Part shown: positions 24,492-34,061 of the stretch, in pieces
Numbering within the stretch: the stretch's first letter is position 1
How the letters are laid out: each line of letters begins with the position of its first letter
Assembly: GCA_947643225.1 (NCBI GenBank)
Contig: CANRVH010000016.1
Span: 1-34,061, forward strand
DNA length: 34,061 nt
Source of the DNA: an uncultured Clostridia bacterium
GTDB taxonomy: Bacteria > Bacillota_I > Bacilli_A > RF39 > UBA660
Direction of reading: 5' to 3'
The notes under the pieces: model-generated
The model's input: only the letters and a program-made list of their open reading frames with translations
Database searches by the model: none
What the model was told of the DNA's origin: nothing
Translations under genes and position numbers: made by a program

Positions 24492-27400
24492 TTATGGATT
24501 AAGAGAAGGAATCTTCTTAAGAAGTTTATTTTGAATCTTATTAGAGTCTTTAACATTAATAATACCAGATGCCTCATCATCAACATTAGCAACTACAAAC
24601 CAATAATCCTCTAATACCTTCTTTTTAAGAGTATGATTAACCGATTCATTATAATCTTTTACATTAATTTCTCCATCTCCATTAACATCTCCTCTAACAG
24701 CAATATAAACTTTATCATATACTTTATCTTTATATTCAATCGTAATATAAGCACCTGTTTTTATTTGTTCAACTTCTAAATCAGTAATCTCTGTATCATC
24801 AGCATCATAGAAATGAATAAGTTCTGCCTCATTATTAAGTTTAGTAATAAATTCAGCAAATTTCTCTCCCTGTTCTGCCCCAATAATATATGGATAAGTC
24901 TCCTCTCTTCTAACATCGTATATATCACTTGTTATTTTCAGATTTAAAACTCGCACCTTTATTATTTTAGATACCTCTTCATTTGCCTTACTTGATACTT
25001 TAATATCAGTTTCTCCTAAACTTAATCCTGTTACTACTCCAGCTTCTACACTAACTATACCACCATCAACTACTTCCCATATAAGTTCTTTATTAGTTGC
25101 ATCTTCTGGAATAATCTTTGTATCAATTACTTCAATATCCCCAACTTCCAGAATTATTTCTGAAACAACAGAAATATCAGTTACTTTCTTTTCTCTGATT
25201 ACTTTAACATGAACTTCTTTTGTACTTCCATCTTCTGCTGTAACAACAATAGTAATATCATTATCACCATAATCTAAGGAATTTCCTTTATCACCCATCA
25301 CTATTGCCCTTTTACTTTCTAATTTAACTTCAAAATCAATAGTATCTATATCCTCCGAAACTACTACTTCATAAGTATCAACCTCACTACTATAACTTGG
25401 AGAAAGACTTCCACTTGACGGAATAATATCTAAAATATTAGTATTTGATGACTCTTTCCTAGTTGCTTCAATAACATAAGTATTCACTGTACCATCTTCT
25501 GCTGTTACTACCACTTCATATCGATTTAGTCCAGTTACTACACTTTGTTTACCATTCCCTGTTATAACCGAATTTACATCTTCTGCTGTCGCACTAATTT
25601 CTAATTTCTCTACTTCACTATCTAGTTCTAATGTATAACTATTATGCATTTTATCAAAACTTGGTGATAAAACTCCATGATCAACTGATAAATCACTCAA
25701 TAATGCATTACTAGACTCTATTACTTCTAAATGAATCGTGTACGTCGTTCTACTACTCTTATCAGCACTCTCTACCATAATTTCATATACCGTATGAGTA
25801 TCACTATATTCATAAATAGGAGCCATAGAAACAGTAGAATCATAATCTGTTGGTACTGCAACTACATCATCAGTTGTAAAGCCCCTAACACCTGGCGGTA
25901 AATATAACGTATATTCTGTCACATTTGATATAAAAATCGGAGTTAATGGTAAACCTAAAATTTCAAGCTTATCAAGTGTAGAGATATTACCTTTCTCCCT
26001 AGTAATTTCAATCGTATAAGTTTGAGTTGTAAAACCATCTTTTGCAGTAACAATAATTGTATAAATATTAGTTAAAGTACTATAAAGAACTAGAGAAGAA
26101 TCTTTAGTAACAGTTGCAGCAGCATCAAGTGGTATAGCTTCAACCTCACTTGGCAAAATCAACTTTTTACTATTTGGTACTGTTACTGTATAGTTATAAA
26201 TGTCCTTATCAAATACTTCATTAAATGTATATCCAACTAATGTTAAACTAGATAACCTAGCCTCGTCTACCTTCTCTTTATAAATATTAATTACATATAC
26301 TCTTTTACTCCCATCCTCTGCTGTAACTATAATTTCTCTTGTAGACAAACCATCTGGTACTACCTGAATCTCATTTCCTGATACCATTGCCCCAATATCT
26401 TCCGTTACAACATCAAAGGATAATATAGATGCACTTGTATCTAATACTAAACTATATTCTTCTTTTGTATAACTGAATGTTGGATTTAATTCACCTACAC
26501 TTGGTACAATATCAATTAAATGATTATTACTTGACGCCTTTTTATTAACTTTTAATTGATATTTTTTCACACTACCATCTTCTGCTGTTACCAATATCTC
26601 AAAGTTATTTTCTCCAACATTAAGTATTTTATTTCCTGTTCCTGTTACTATAGAAGACGAATCAACAGTAGCTAAAATATTAATATTTGATACATCATCT
26701 TCAACATTCACAGTATAATTTAAAGTAGACTTGTCAAATGTTGGCATTAATGTTTGTATCTGTCCATTAGCAGTTACTTCTAAACTTAACAAATCATTAT
26801 TATTATTTAAGTTTCTAATCACATTAACATAATAGGTTCTACTAATACCACTTGGCGTTGTTACAATCAGTGATATTTTATTTATTCCTGGAGTTAGAGA
26901 ATACGTTCCATCCCCTGTTAAAGTATTTGAACTAACTTCTGGCTCTGCCATAATATCAATCGTATCGACACTACCATCTACTGTTACCGTATACCATAAA
27001 TCAGTCTTATTAAAACTTGGCGACAAAGAACCTTTATTTGGATAAATATAAGCTAAATAAGTATTTGCATAGTTTTGTCTATTAACATTTAATACATAAG
27101 TTGAAGTTTCTTTTCCTAAACTATCTGTTACAATAATTTCCACCTTATTCATTCCTACAATAAAGTTTTCATTACCAACTATTTTATATGTAGCATCTAA
27201 GTCTAGTGGAATAGCTGTTAAATCAAGTGCCGTTATCTCACTATCTACTACTACATTATAATCATAAACATCTTGATTAAATGTTTGATTTAATTGATAA
27301 TTTTTAACACTTAACTCCTTTAATTTAGAACTAACTATCTTTTCTCGTATTACAGTAACAGTATAAGTATTAGTTACTCCATCTTCCCCTGTTACAATAA

Positions 27401-30400
27401 CAGAAAGATTATTTTCTCCCACTGCTAAAGAATACTTATCAAATCCTACTACAGTTGCATTCGAGTTTTCTGCCAATCCACTCAATGTTATCTCCTCTAC
27501 TTCATAAGGAACAGTTACCGTATAGTCATTCACAGTTTTCAAAAAATCTGGATTCAACTCACCACTACTAACTTCTAAACTACTTAAATAATTATTATTG
27601 TTTACACCCCTAGTAACAATAATAGTATACATCTTTTTAGTTCCCAATTCACTTGTTACTGTTATCTGAACATAATTTGTTCCTACTACCAGATCTACTA
27701 ACCCATCTCCATCTATAGTTGCATTAATATCCTCTGCAGTAGCATTTACTTGAATTGTTTCTGTGCTATTATCTACATCTAGATAATATACTGTTGTAGT
27801 TTTTGAAAATTCCGGAGTAAAGTTCTTTCCTACTACTTCTAAAGATTCTAGATTATTATTCTTTGATTTTTTCTTTTCTATATTTAAAACATAATCTTTT
27901 GTAGTAAATCCATCATGAGCAGTTACTCGAACAACTACTTGATTATTTCCTAATTGTAAATCACTATTTCCTATCACTTGTACTGTTGCCTTAGAATCAA
28001 GTGGTATTGCAGTAATATTTAAGGACGTTAACATAGTAGAAAGACTATATTGATATACATCCTTATCAAAATTAGGAGATAAACTAGAACCAAGTATTTG
28101 TAAACTTGCAAGTCGTGCCTCATCATTCTTTTTTCTAGTTACTACTACTTGATAATATCTTACAATATTTTCAACAGATGTTACTTTAACACTTAATACA
28201 TTTAATCCAACATCTAAGTTGTAAGTAGAAAGACCTGTAACTGTAGCATTTTTATCCTCTAGCTCCCCTGTTAAGGTAACACTCTCGATATTATATGGTA
28301 CTTCTACCTCATAATAATTAGTATCGGAATCAAAAATCGGATCCAATGTTCCTTGATCTATTTTCAACCATTCTAATCGATTGCTCGTTGTTCCTGCCTC
28401 TTGCCTTAATACATCTAAATGATATTCCTTTTGCGTACCATCCTCAGCAGTTACTTTAATTGTTACTGTATTATGTCCGATTACAAAATCTTCATTACCA
28501 ATTACCTCATAAGTAGCCTCAGAATCCTCTGGTGTAATAAGTAGTGATAAACTAGTTACACTTTCAACCACCCTTAAAACATATTCTGTTTGGTTCTTTT
28601 CAAAAGACGGATCTAGGACACTTTCCTTCGCTACAACCATACTAAGATTTGCATTACTTGATTTTTCCTTAGTCACTGATAAAGTATATTCCTTTGTTGA
28701 TTTATCTTCTGCTTCTACCACAATTTTAAATAAATTTATTCCAGAATGTAGATTATATACTCCATTTCCTATTACCTTAGAAGTAGATACTTCTGGTATA
28801 CCAACAATAGCAATCTCACCTACTTCACTTCCTACAACTAAAGTGTAATCTAACACATCTTTATCAAAAGCAGGATTAAGTATTTGGCCTAAATCTGTTG
28901 TCAAACTGCTTAAATTTGTATTACTATTAGATTTTCTAAATATATGTAATATATAAGTTCTTGTTAAACTGTCTTCTGATGTTACAGTTACATAAATGTC
29001 ATTATCTCCTACCTGTAAATTGTAAATTCCCCCTCCGTTAACAGTAGACAAACTATCTTCTGGTGTTGCATCAACTTTTATACTTGATACCTCATTTTCT
29101 ACTATAATATCATATTCTTCCTTTTCTTTATCAAAAACAGAAATCACATCATATTGATCAGTATTTAAATAACTTAAATAATTATTAGTAGAAGGTTTTC
29201 TATTAACATGGATTATATAAGTATTTGTTGTTCCATCTTCCGCTGTTACAACAATATTAACAACATTATCTACCCCTACTTTAAACCCATAATTTCCAGT
29301 AATTACATATTTTGAGGTAGAAGCAGTTGGCTCTACATTTAAATTTAGACTAGTAATACCAGGATTTACCTCTACACTATACTCAAAATTGTTACTTTGG
29401 AAATTCGGAGATAAGGTGCCTTCTAAAACATCTAATGCCTTCAATGTAGCATCTGAATTTTTAGCACGTATGATTGCTACTTGATAAATTTGAAGAGAGC
29501 CATCTTCCGCCATAGAGGTTATTGAAAAAACATTCGTTCCAATTTTTAGATTTTTTATTCCATCTCCTGTTACTACAGTCAAAGGATGTTCAGGAACTGC
29601 TATAATTTCTACTTGATCAATTTCATTTGTAACATTCACTGTATATGAGGAAAGTATCTTATTAAATACTGGATTCAGATCAAATATTTCTGTATCATTA
29701 CTAACCTCTAATTTACTTAAGAAAGTATTACCACTTTGTTCCCTATATACATTTAAAGTATAAGTTTTTTGATCACCATTTTGAGCAGTTACTACAATTT
29801 CTACAATGTTTAGTCCTGATTCAAAATTCTCATTTCCAATTATCTCATAAGAAGCTTTTAAATCTTCTAAAACAACTTTCAAATCTAATTTTGTATAATT
29901 ATTTGGAATAGAAAAGAAATATTCTGTTGTATCTGGATCAAAACCAATATCAGTAGCTGGATCTACTACCTCCAACTCTTCTATCGTATTATCTCCCGAC
30001 ATATCACGGTCAATATAATAAGTATATGTAGAAACATGCCCTTTATCCTCTGATGTAACAGTAATCACTATCTCATTCATTCCTGTTTTTAATTCAACCT
30101 CTCCATCTCCTGCTACAACTTGATATTTATGACCCTTTTCCACAATAAAGTCTAACTTTTTAATTCTACTTGGAACTGTCATATTATAAGATGCAGTATC
30201 AGGATTAAACTGCTGATCTAATTTACAATACTCATCCTTTAAAGAACATAAATTCGGAATTAAACCATCTATGATAATATTATTTGGATAAGAATTAGGT
30301 GAAGCATCACGCTCTACCACAACATTGTATATTCTAACATCTCCATTTTCCGCTGTGACAATAATTGGAAATGTTGTCTTTCCTGAAGGAACATCAAACT

Positions 30401-33233
30401 CTCCAGTTCCTTGTAATGTCGCTGTATCATCCTCTAATATAGCATCTATCTTGATTACATCATCATTTGGAGTTAACTTAATATGATAATCATTTTTTAA
30501 CATATCAAACTCAGGCTCAAGAGTTCCCTTATCTGTTGTAATAGTAGTTAAAAAGTTATTCTGGCTAGCCTGTGCTAGTAACGTAATCCTAGCATAACCA
30601 TCGCCACCTTTTGCATAATAAGATACTGGCTGTTTTGATACATTTTTAGTACTAACTGTATAAATAGAGTCATCACCAGTTGTAGAACAAGAATAACAAT
30701 ACATTGCTTTCGTTATCTCTTTGTAACTTTTTAGCTTTGAACTAGCAATATAGCCAGAACCTCCACCTCCAGAGTTTACATAAGTTCCTCCTCCGCCGAA
30801 GAAACCTCCGCCTCCAGCACCAGTATTCGCAGCACCACTATTAGTCTTTGTATCAGAAAAACCTAAACCAAAAGAACCACATTTTCCACCATTACTTCTA
30901 CAACCACCTGCCGTTTGCGTTCCACCTAGTCCATAACCATTTGCCCAATAATCTTTAGCACCAGTTGAAATTGCATTACCACCAATATATCCTCCAGCAT
31001 GACCACCCTTACCATGATTAGAGGTATTTGTATAACCAGCACCACCGCCACCGCCAGAAACAATTAAGACAGAACCTCTATCAGCACTTAAACTAGAAAG
31101 CTGTCCAGTAGCTGTTGCAATATGAGTAGCTCCTCCACCACTAGCACAATATGGATTCCCAGTATAAAAAGCACGACAACCTCCACCACCATTAAACCTT
31201 GGCTGGACAATGCAACTATTTCCACGACAATAGGTTCCTGCTTGTCCTGGCGTTACATAAACTTTTTCATCTTTCATTAACAACACAGCACCTGTTGAAT
31301 AGGCACCATATCCCCCTGAATAAGTTGAACTAATCGTTCCACCTTGGGCACCCCAAGTTTCTAATTGATAATATCCTGTTTCTGGTGCTACAAACTCTTG
31401 AATTTGACCATTATATGGAAAATCATGTACTACTTGAGAAACTTCCCCATTTTTTACAATATTAATAGTATAAACAGTTGATTCACAATTTGGTTCTATT
31501 ACTGTTATTGTTCCAGTAGTAGATGCTTTAATATAACCAAAACCAGATAAAGTTACTCTAGCCTCATCATCATATGGTGTTGCAACAACTGAAAGTGATA
31601 TAGTTGATTTCATAATATCAAGTGTATAGACCAAAGTATCCGGATCAAATTCTAAAGAATACTCACCCAAATCAATTTCTTTTAATTTTGATGTATGCTT
31701 TCTAAATACATTTATTTTATAGATTGTATTATTAACGCCATCCTCTGATACAACTTCTATTTCAAAAGTATTATTACCCGTTTTTAAAGAAAAGTCCTTT
31801 GGTAAATTGATAGTTTGAGCAGGTCTTCCATAAATAGCCTGTAAATCAATACTTTCTATATCATAGTTAACTTCTATATTATATTCTAACTGTTCCGGAG
31901 AAAAATCAGAGATTGATTCATCATTAATTTTAATATCAGATAAATACTTATAACTTGATGGCAACCTTGTAATATTTAATTGATAAATAGAAGTATCTCC
32001 GCTGTCGGCTGTAACTACCAATGTTACCTGATTAACTCCTGCCTTTATCGTATAATTTCCCTCACCAATGATAGTTGACGTTTCCTCTTTAACAATAGCT
32101 GAAATATCCACATTATAATTTTCACTATCTACAACAACATCGTAAATATAAGTATCTGGATCAAATTTTTGTACAAAGGTACCACCAGATACTGTAATAC
32201 TATCTAGTTTTGAATTAGTATTTGTTAACTCCTTTACAGTTATTCTTGCATACCCACTACCAGTTTTCGCATTATTAGATATAGCGTTACTAGATACAGC
32301 AGAAACTTGTACTGTTTTTGTTTCTGATGAAGAAGATGCAGAACAACCATAACAATACATCGACTTAGTAATACCATTATGACTAAGTAAGTTACTACTG
32401 GCAATATAACCAGAGCCTCCTGCCCCAGAGTTTACATGAGTTCCTCCTCCACCGAAGAAGCCTCCACCACCAGCACCAGTGTTAGCCCCACCATTATTCG
32501 TAACTATATCAGAAAAACCGTAACCAAAAGAACCACAAGACCCTACTGCATTGCTTCTACAACCACCAGCTATTTGAGTTCCTCCTAAACCATAGCCATT
32601 TGCCTCATAATCTGGAGCACCAGTTGAAATTGCATTACCACCAATATATCCACCAGCGTGTCCTCCTCTACCATGATTAGAAGAATTAGTAATGGCTCCT
32701 CCTCCACCGCCTCCAGCAACAATTAAAATATCATCTGAAATATAATAATCACCAGACGAGCTTAAGACACCTTTAGACTGTGATAAAGATGATAGAACAC
32801 CAGATACCTTAGCAATATGAGTAGCTCCACCACCAGATGCACAAGTTGGGGTGCCCGAAACATAAGCACGACATCCTCCACCACCATTATATTTAGGTTG
32901 TACAATACAACTTTTACCTGAACAACCAGAGCCAGCCTCACCAGTTACAATATAAATTGTCTCATCTTTATTTAAATAAGTAACACCAGTAGCATATCCT
33001 CCATAACCACCAGCATACCCACCACTAGTTCCACCAGAAGCTCCCCAAACTTCTAATTGATAATATCCTGTTGCTGGAGCAGTATAGGATTGGACAGACT
33101 TACTATAAGGAAAATTTTCTACATCTCCTACTTCAGGTTTAGCACTAACATGAAATGGTAATAGAAAAACCACTAGAAACAAAAATATTCCTAATGTTAT
33201 ATGAACAATATAATTATTAAACTTATTATTCAT
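24492..33233 (-). CDS. Giant secreted protein: two glycine-rich domains, about 23 cadherin-like repeats, Ig-like domain, dockerin
   Basis: 2913 residues from the ATG at 33233, preceded by GTGGTGG; a GTG at 33245 is the alternative. A signal peptide (to about VSA at 31) precedes a glycine-rich domain (about 33-330; GYYQLEVWGASGG, GGGATHIA, GGGGFFGGG, GSGYIAS), similar in pattern to glycine-rich modules of large surface proteins. Three cadherin-like repeats follow, then a second, closely related glycine-rich domain, then about 20 more repeats. Near the C-terminus are a BIG2-like Ig domain (VSEIILEVGDIEV, IIPEDATNKELIWEV), a module beginning KITSDIYDVRREE, and a dockerin with one perfect loop (DVNGDGEINVKD) and one weak loop (DDEASGIINVKD). 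Cys pairs in the glycine-rich parts (CSGKSC) suggest disulfides. No enzyme domain is seen; likely a long surface fibre. It has its own promoter. Confidence 0.88.
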   Translation of the reverse strand: MNNKFNNYIVHITLGIFLFLVVFLLPFHVSAKPEVGDVENFPYSKSVQSYTAPATGYYQLEVWGASGGTSGGYAGGYGGYATGVTYLNKDETIYIVTGEAGSGCSGKSCIVQPKYNGGGGCRAYVSGTPTCASGGGATHIAKVSGVLSSLSQSKGVLSSSGDYYISDDILIVAGGGGGGAITNSSNHGRGGHAGGYIGGNAISTGAPDYEANGYGLGGTQIAGGCRSNAVGSCGSFGYGFSDIVTNNGGANTGAGGGGFFGGGGTHVNSGAGGSGYIASSNLLSHNGITKSMYCYGCSASSSSETKTVQVSAVSSNAISNNAKTGSGYARITVKELTNTNSKLDSITVSGGTFVQKFDPDTYIYDVVVDSENYNVDISAIVKEETSTIIGEGNYTIKAGVNQVTLVVTADSGDTSIYQLNITRLPSSYKYLSDIKINDESISDFSPEQLEYNIEVNYDIESIDLQAIYGRPAQTINLPKDFSLKTGNNTFEIEVVSEDGVNNTIYKINVFRKHTSKLKEIDLGEYSLEFDPDTLVYTLDIMKSTISLSVVATPYDDEARVTLSGFGYIKASTTGTITVIEPNCESTVYTINIVKNGEVSQVVHDFPYNGQIQEFVAPETGYYQLETWGAQGGTISSTYSGGYGAYSTGAVLLMKDEKVYVTPGQAGTYCRGNSCIVQPRFNGGGGCRAFYTGNPYCASGGGATHIATATGQLSSLSADRGSVLIVSGGGGGAGYTNTSNHGKGGHAGGYIGGNAISTGAKDYWANGYGLGGTQTAGGCRSNGGKCGSFGLGFSDTKTNSGAANTGAGGGGFFGGGGTYVNSGGGGSGYIASSKLKSYKEITKAMYCYSCSTTGDDSIYTVSTKNVSKQPVSYYAKGGDGYARITLLAQASQNNFLTTITTDKGTLEPEFDMLKNDYHIKLTPNDDVIKIDAILEDDTATLQGTGEFDVPSGKTTFPIIVTAENGDVRIYNVVVERDASPNSYPNNIIIDGLIPNLCSLKDEYCKLDQQFNPDTASYNMTVPSRIKKLDFIVEKGHKYQVVAGDGEVELKTGMNEIVITVTSEDKGHVSTYTYYIDRDMSGDNTIEELEVVDPATDIGFDPDTTEYFFSIPNNYTKLDLKVVLEDLKASYEIIGNENFESGLNIVEIVVTAQNGDQKTYTLNVYREQSGNTFLSKLEVSNDTEIFDLNPVFNKILSSYTVNVTNEIDQVEIIAVPEHPLTVVTGDGIKNLKIGTNVFSITSMAEDGSLQIYQVAIIRAKNSDATLKALDVLEGTLSPNFQSNNFEYSVEVNPGITSLNLNVEPTASTSKYVITGNYGFKVGVDNVVNIVVTAEDGTTNTYIIHVNRKPSTNNYLSYLNTDQYDVISVFDKEKEEYDIIVENEVSSIKVDATPEDSLSTVNGGGIYNLQVGDNDIYVTVTSEDSLTRTYILHIFRKSNSNTNLSSLTTDLGQILNPAFDKDVLDYTLVVGSEVGEIAIVGIPEVSTSKVIGNGVYNLHSGINLFKIVVEAEDKSTKEYTLSVTKEKSSNANLSMVVAKESVLDPSFEKNQTEYVLRVVESVTSLSLLITPEDSEATYEVIGNEDFVIGHNTVTIKVTAEDGTQKEYHLDVLRQEAGTTSNRLEWLKIDQGTLDPIFDSDTNYYEVEVPYNIESVTLTGELEDKNATVTGLSTYNLDVGLNVLSVKVTSVENIVRYYQVVVTRKKNDEARLASLQILGSSLSPNFDKDVYQYSLSTMLTSLNITAIPLDSKATVQVIGNSDLQLGNNQVVVRVTAHDGFTTKDYVLNIEKKKSKNNNLESLEVVGKNFTPEFSKTTTVYYLDVDNSTETIQVNATAEDINATIDGDGLVDLVVGTNYVQITVTSELGTKKMYTIIVTRGVNNNNYLSSLEVSSGELNPDFLKTVNDYTVTVPYEVEEITLSGLAENSNATVVGFDKYSLAVGENNLSVIVTGEDGVTNTYTVTVIREKIVSSKLKELSVKNYQLNQTFNQDVYDYNVVVDSEITALDLTAIPLDLDATYKIVGNENFIVGMNKVEIIVTDSLGKETSTYVLNVNRQNYANTYLAYIYPNKGSLSPSFNKTDLWYTVTVDGSVDTIDIMAEPEVSSNTLTGDGTYSLTPGINKISLIVTTPSGISRTYYVNVIRNLNNNNDLLSLEVTANGQIQTLMPTFDKSTLNYTVNVEDDVSNINILATVDSSSIVTGTGNKILNVGENNFEILVTAEDGSVKKYQLKVNKKASSNNHLIDIVPSVGELNPTFSYTKEEYSLVLDTSASILSFDVVTEDIGAMVSGNEIQVVPDGLSTREIIVTAEDGSKRVYVINIYKEKVDEARLSSLTLVGYTFNEVFDKDIYNYTVTVPNSKKLILPSEVEAIPLDAAATVTKDSSLVLYSTLTNIYTIIVTAKDGFTTQTYTIEITREKGNISTLDKLEILGLPLTPIFISNVTEYTLYLPPGVRGFTTDDVVAVPTDYDSTVSMAPIYEYSDTHTVYEIMVESADKSSRTTYTIHLEVIESSNALLSDLSVDHGVLSPSFDKMHNSYTLELDSEVEKLEISATAEDVNSVITGNGKQSVVTGLNRYEVVVTAEDGTVNTYVIEATRKESSNTNILDIIPSSGSLSPSYSSEVDTYEVVVSEDIDTIDFEVKLESKRAIVMGDKGNSLDYGDNDITIVVTAEDGSTKEVHVKVIREKKVTDISVVSEIILEVGDIEVIDTKIIPEDATNKELIWEVVDGGIVSVEAGVVTGLSLGETDIKVSSKANEEVSKIIKVRVLNLKITSDIYDVRREETYPYIIGAEQGEKFAEFITKLNNEAELIHFYDADDTEITDLEVEQIKTGAYITIEYKDKVYDKVYIAVRGDVNGDGEINVKDYNESVNHTLKKKVLEDYWFVVANVDDEASGIINVKDSNKIQNKLLKKIPSLNP

Positions 33234-33286
33234 AATTACCACCACGATACAATATAATTGATATACTCTACGATATTCTTATCACA

Positions 33287-33315
33287 ATTATACTATATTT
33301 AAAATAAAAAGTCAT
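33287..33315 (-). promoter_or_regulatory. Predicted promoter of the 2913-residue giant protein
   Basis: Minus strand: ATGACT (33315-33310, 4 of 6), 17-nt spacer, perfect TATAAT (33292-33287). The predicted start near 33280 gives a leader of about 47 nt. Confidence 0.6.
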
Positions 33316-33558
33316 TAAATATCAAACAGTTTATTAAAAAGTCAAGTGCAACTTTTAAATCAAAAAATTACACTTAAAATTATAGGTACTCAATCATGCA
33401 TAATAAAATTACAAAACAAACCAACTCAAACATCACTACCCCATATTCATAAAGTAATAAATTAAAATTTTTACACAACAAAACTTGCTAATAAAAATCA
33501 ATAGTTTTTGATAACTTTTTAAAAATTTATATGTTTATATATTGAAACATGCTAACGC
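33316..33558. other. Gene-free AT-rich spacer next to the IS110 element
   Basis: About 240 nt with no ORF and no tRNA. It may include the end of the IS110-family element, whose non-coding flank can carry a guide (bridge) RNA, but no boundary could be seen. A possible plus-strand promoter TTGATA...TATGTT (about 33507-33534) precedes the hairpin at 33559. Confidence 0.4.
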
Positions 33559-33583
33559 AGACCTATTGCTAGGTCTTTTTTTT
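33559..33583 (+). terminator. Orphan rho-independent terminator
   Basis: AGACCTA (33559-33565), loop TTGC, TAGGTCT (33570-33576), then seven T. It is strong and points plus-strand only, yet no plus-strand gene precedes it for many kilobases. It may end a small RNA or a remnant transcript, or shield the region from the transposase side. Confidence 0.8.
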
Positions 33584-33604
33584 GAATATATCAAGAAAGA
33601 AAAA

Positions 33605-34061
33605 TCACCATATTTCTAGTTGTTTATATTTCTTTTTTACTATCCCATAATACATTCTCAAAAATTTATTTAATCCTGCTATTTTGGCTACTTTCTTTAA
33701 CTTACCTTCCTTTTCTTTTTTTATAATGTAAGACTTTAATTCATTATCTGATTTACAACTACTTTTAATGGATTTCATTACTTCATATCCTGTTTTTCTT
33801 AAATATTTATTCCCTCGTTTTGATATATGCCTATTGGTTGCTTCAAATTGTCCAGATTGATATGGTGGGGCATCTAATCCAGCATAAGCAATAATACTTC
33901 CTGCATTTTTAAATCTTCTTATATCTCCAATCTCTGCTATTACTCTAGATGTTAGTTTCTTACCACATCCTGGTATTTCACTTATCACATCATATTCAGG
34001 TAACTTTCTTGCAAGTTTGTCCATTTCTGTTATAATTGTAGTAGTTGTTTTAATTGTTAAA
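33605..34061 (-). CDS. IS110-family transposase, C-terminal part (cut by window edge)
   Basis: The reading frame is open from the window end (34061) to the stop at 33605, so the N-terminal RuvC-like DEDD domain lies outside. The visible part is the Transposase_20 domain: ISEIPGCGKKLTSRVIAEIG, FKNAGSIIAYAGLDAPPYQS, GQFEATNRHISKRGNKYLRK and the serine-containing tail SIKSSCKSDNELK. IS110 enzymes recombine DNA with help from an RNA made from the element's non-coding end. An in-frame ATG at 34024 is internal. No stops or frameshifts are seen in this part, so the copy may be intact. The serine in the C-terminal domain is expected to be catalytic. Confidence 0.88.
   Translation of the reverse strand, partial: LTIKTTTTIITEMDKLARKLPEYDVISEIPGCGKKLTSRVIAEIGDIRRFKNAGSIIAYAGLDAPPYQSGQFEATNRHISKRGNKYLRKTGYEVMKSIKSSCKSDNELKSYIIKKEKEGKLKKVAKIAGLNKFLRMYYGIVKKKYKQLEIW

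Noticed and set aside
17831..33233. CRISPR-like or tandem DNA repeats
   Set aside because: The periodicity is at protein level (about 85-95 residues, diverged in DNA) within open reading frames; there are no short identical repeats with spacers.
1..34061. tRNA, rRNA or CRISPR loci
   Set aside because: Gene-free gaps were read on both strands; none shows a cloverleaf-like element, rRNA motif or repeat-spacer array.

Overview
The window is very AT-rich DNA from a low-GC, Gram-positive-type bacterium of sporulating ancestry. It shows Bacillus-like chromosome gene order (scpA/scpB, spoVA genes, sigF, a spoIIAA-like gene, dacF), strong AGGAG-type ribosome sites and perfect Spo0A boxes. TGA is used as a stop (spoVAC, spoVAD), so this is not the Mycoplasma code. 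The surface genes (thioester pilin with sortase, cadherin-like repeat giants, dockerins) suggest an uncultured gut Bacilli/Erysipelotrichales/RF39-like organism. That placement is inference.

Layout. 1-2068 (minus): scpA-scpB and an unknown third gene. 2190-2578 (plus): a small RNHCP zinc protein with an overlapping upstream ORF and a terminator. 2577-5027 (minus): spoVAC-spoVAD-spoVAE, then a YdcF-like gene. 5137-5845: a secreted Cys-rich protein behind a promoter with perfect -35 and -10 hexamers separated by 20 nt that include a run of ten G, a likely phase-variable switch. 6264-8617 (minus): dacF, a spoIIAA-like STAS gene behind Spo0A boxes, and a sigma-F gene split into two overlapping ORFs, with no spoIIAB between the STAS gene and sigF. 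8706-9560 (plus): a VanY-like carboxypeptidase. 9557-12328 (minus): thioester-domain pilin, sortase and a membrane protein. 12716-14342: a J-domain protein and an IS30-type transposase remnant.

14373-33233 (minus) is the largest unit. It holds a 2913-residue and a 2167-residue secreted protein, each built of about 20 or more cadherin-like repeats and ending in a shared pre-dockerin module plus dockerin. They are followed by a single-pass membrane protein with an outer cohesin-like domain and a repeated cytoplasmic tail, an HtrA-type protease, and a small membrane protein. I read this as a membrane-anchored cohesin/dockerin assembly of giant fibrous proteins with no visible catalytic domains. 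The right edge is an IS110-family transposase cut by the window.

The two most unusual items are the split sporulation sigma factor and the cohesin/dockerin giant-protein system. The poly-G promoter follows closely.
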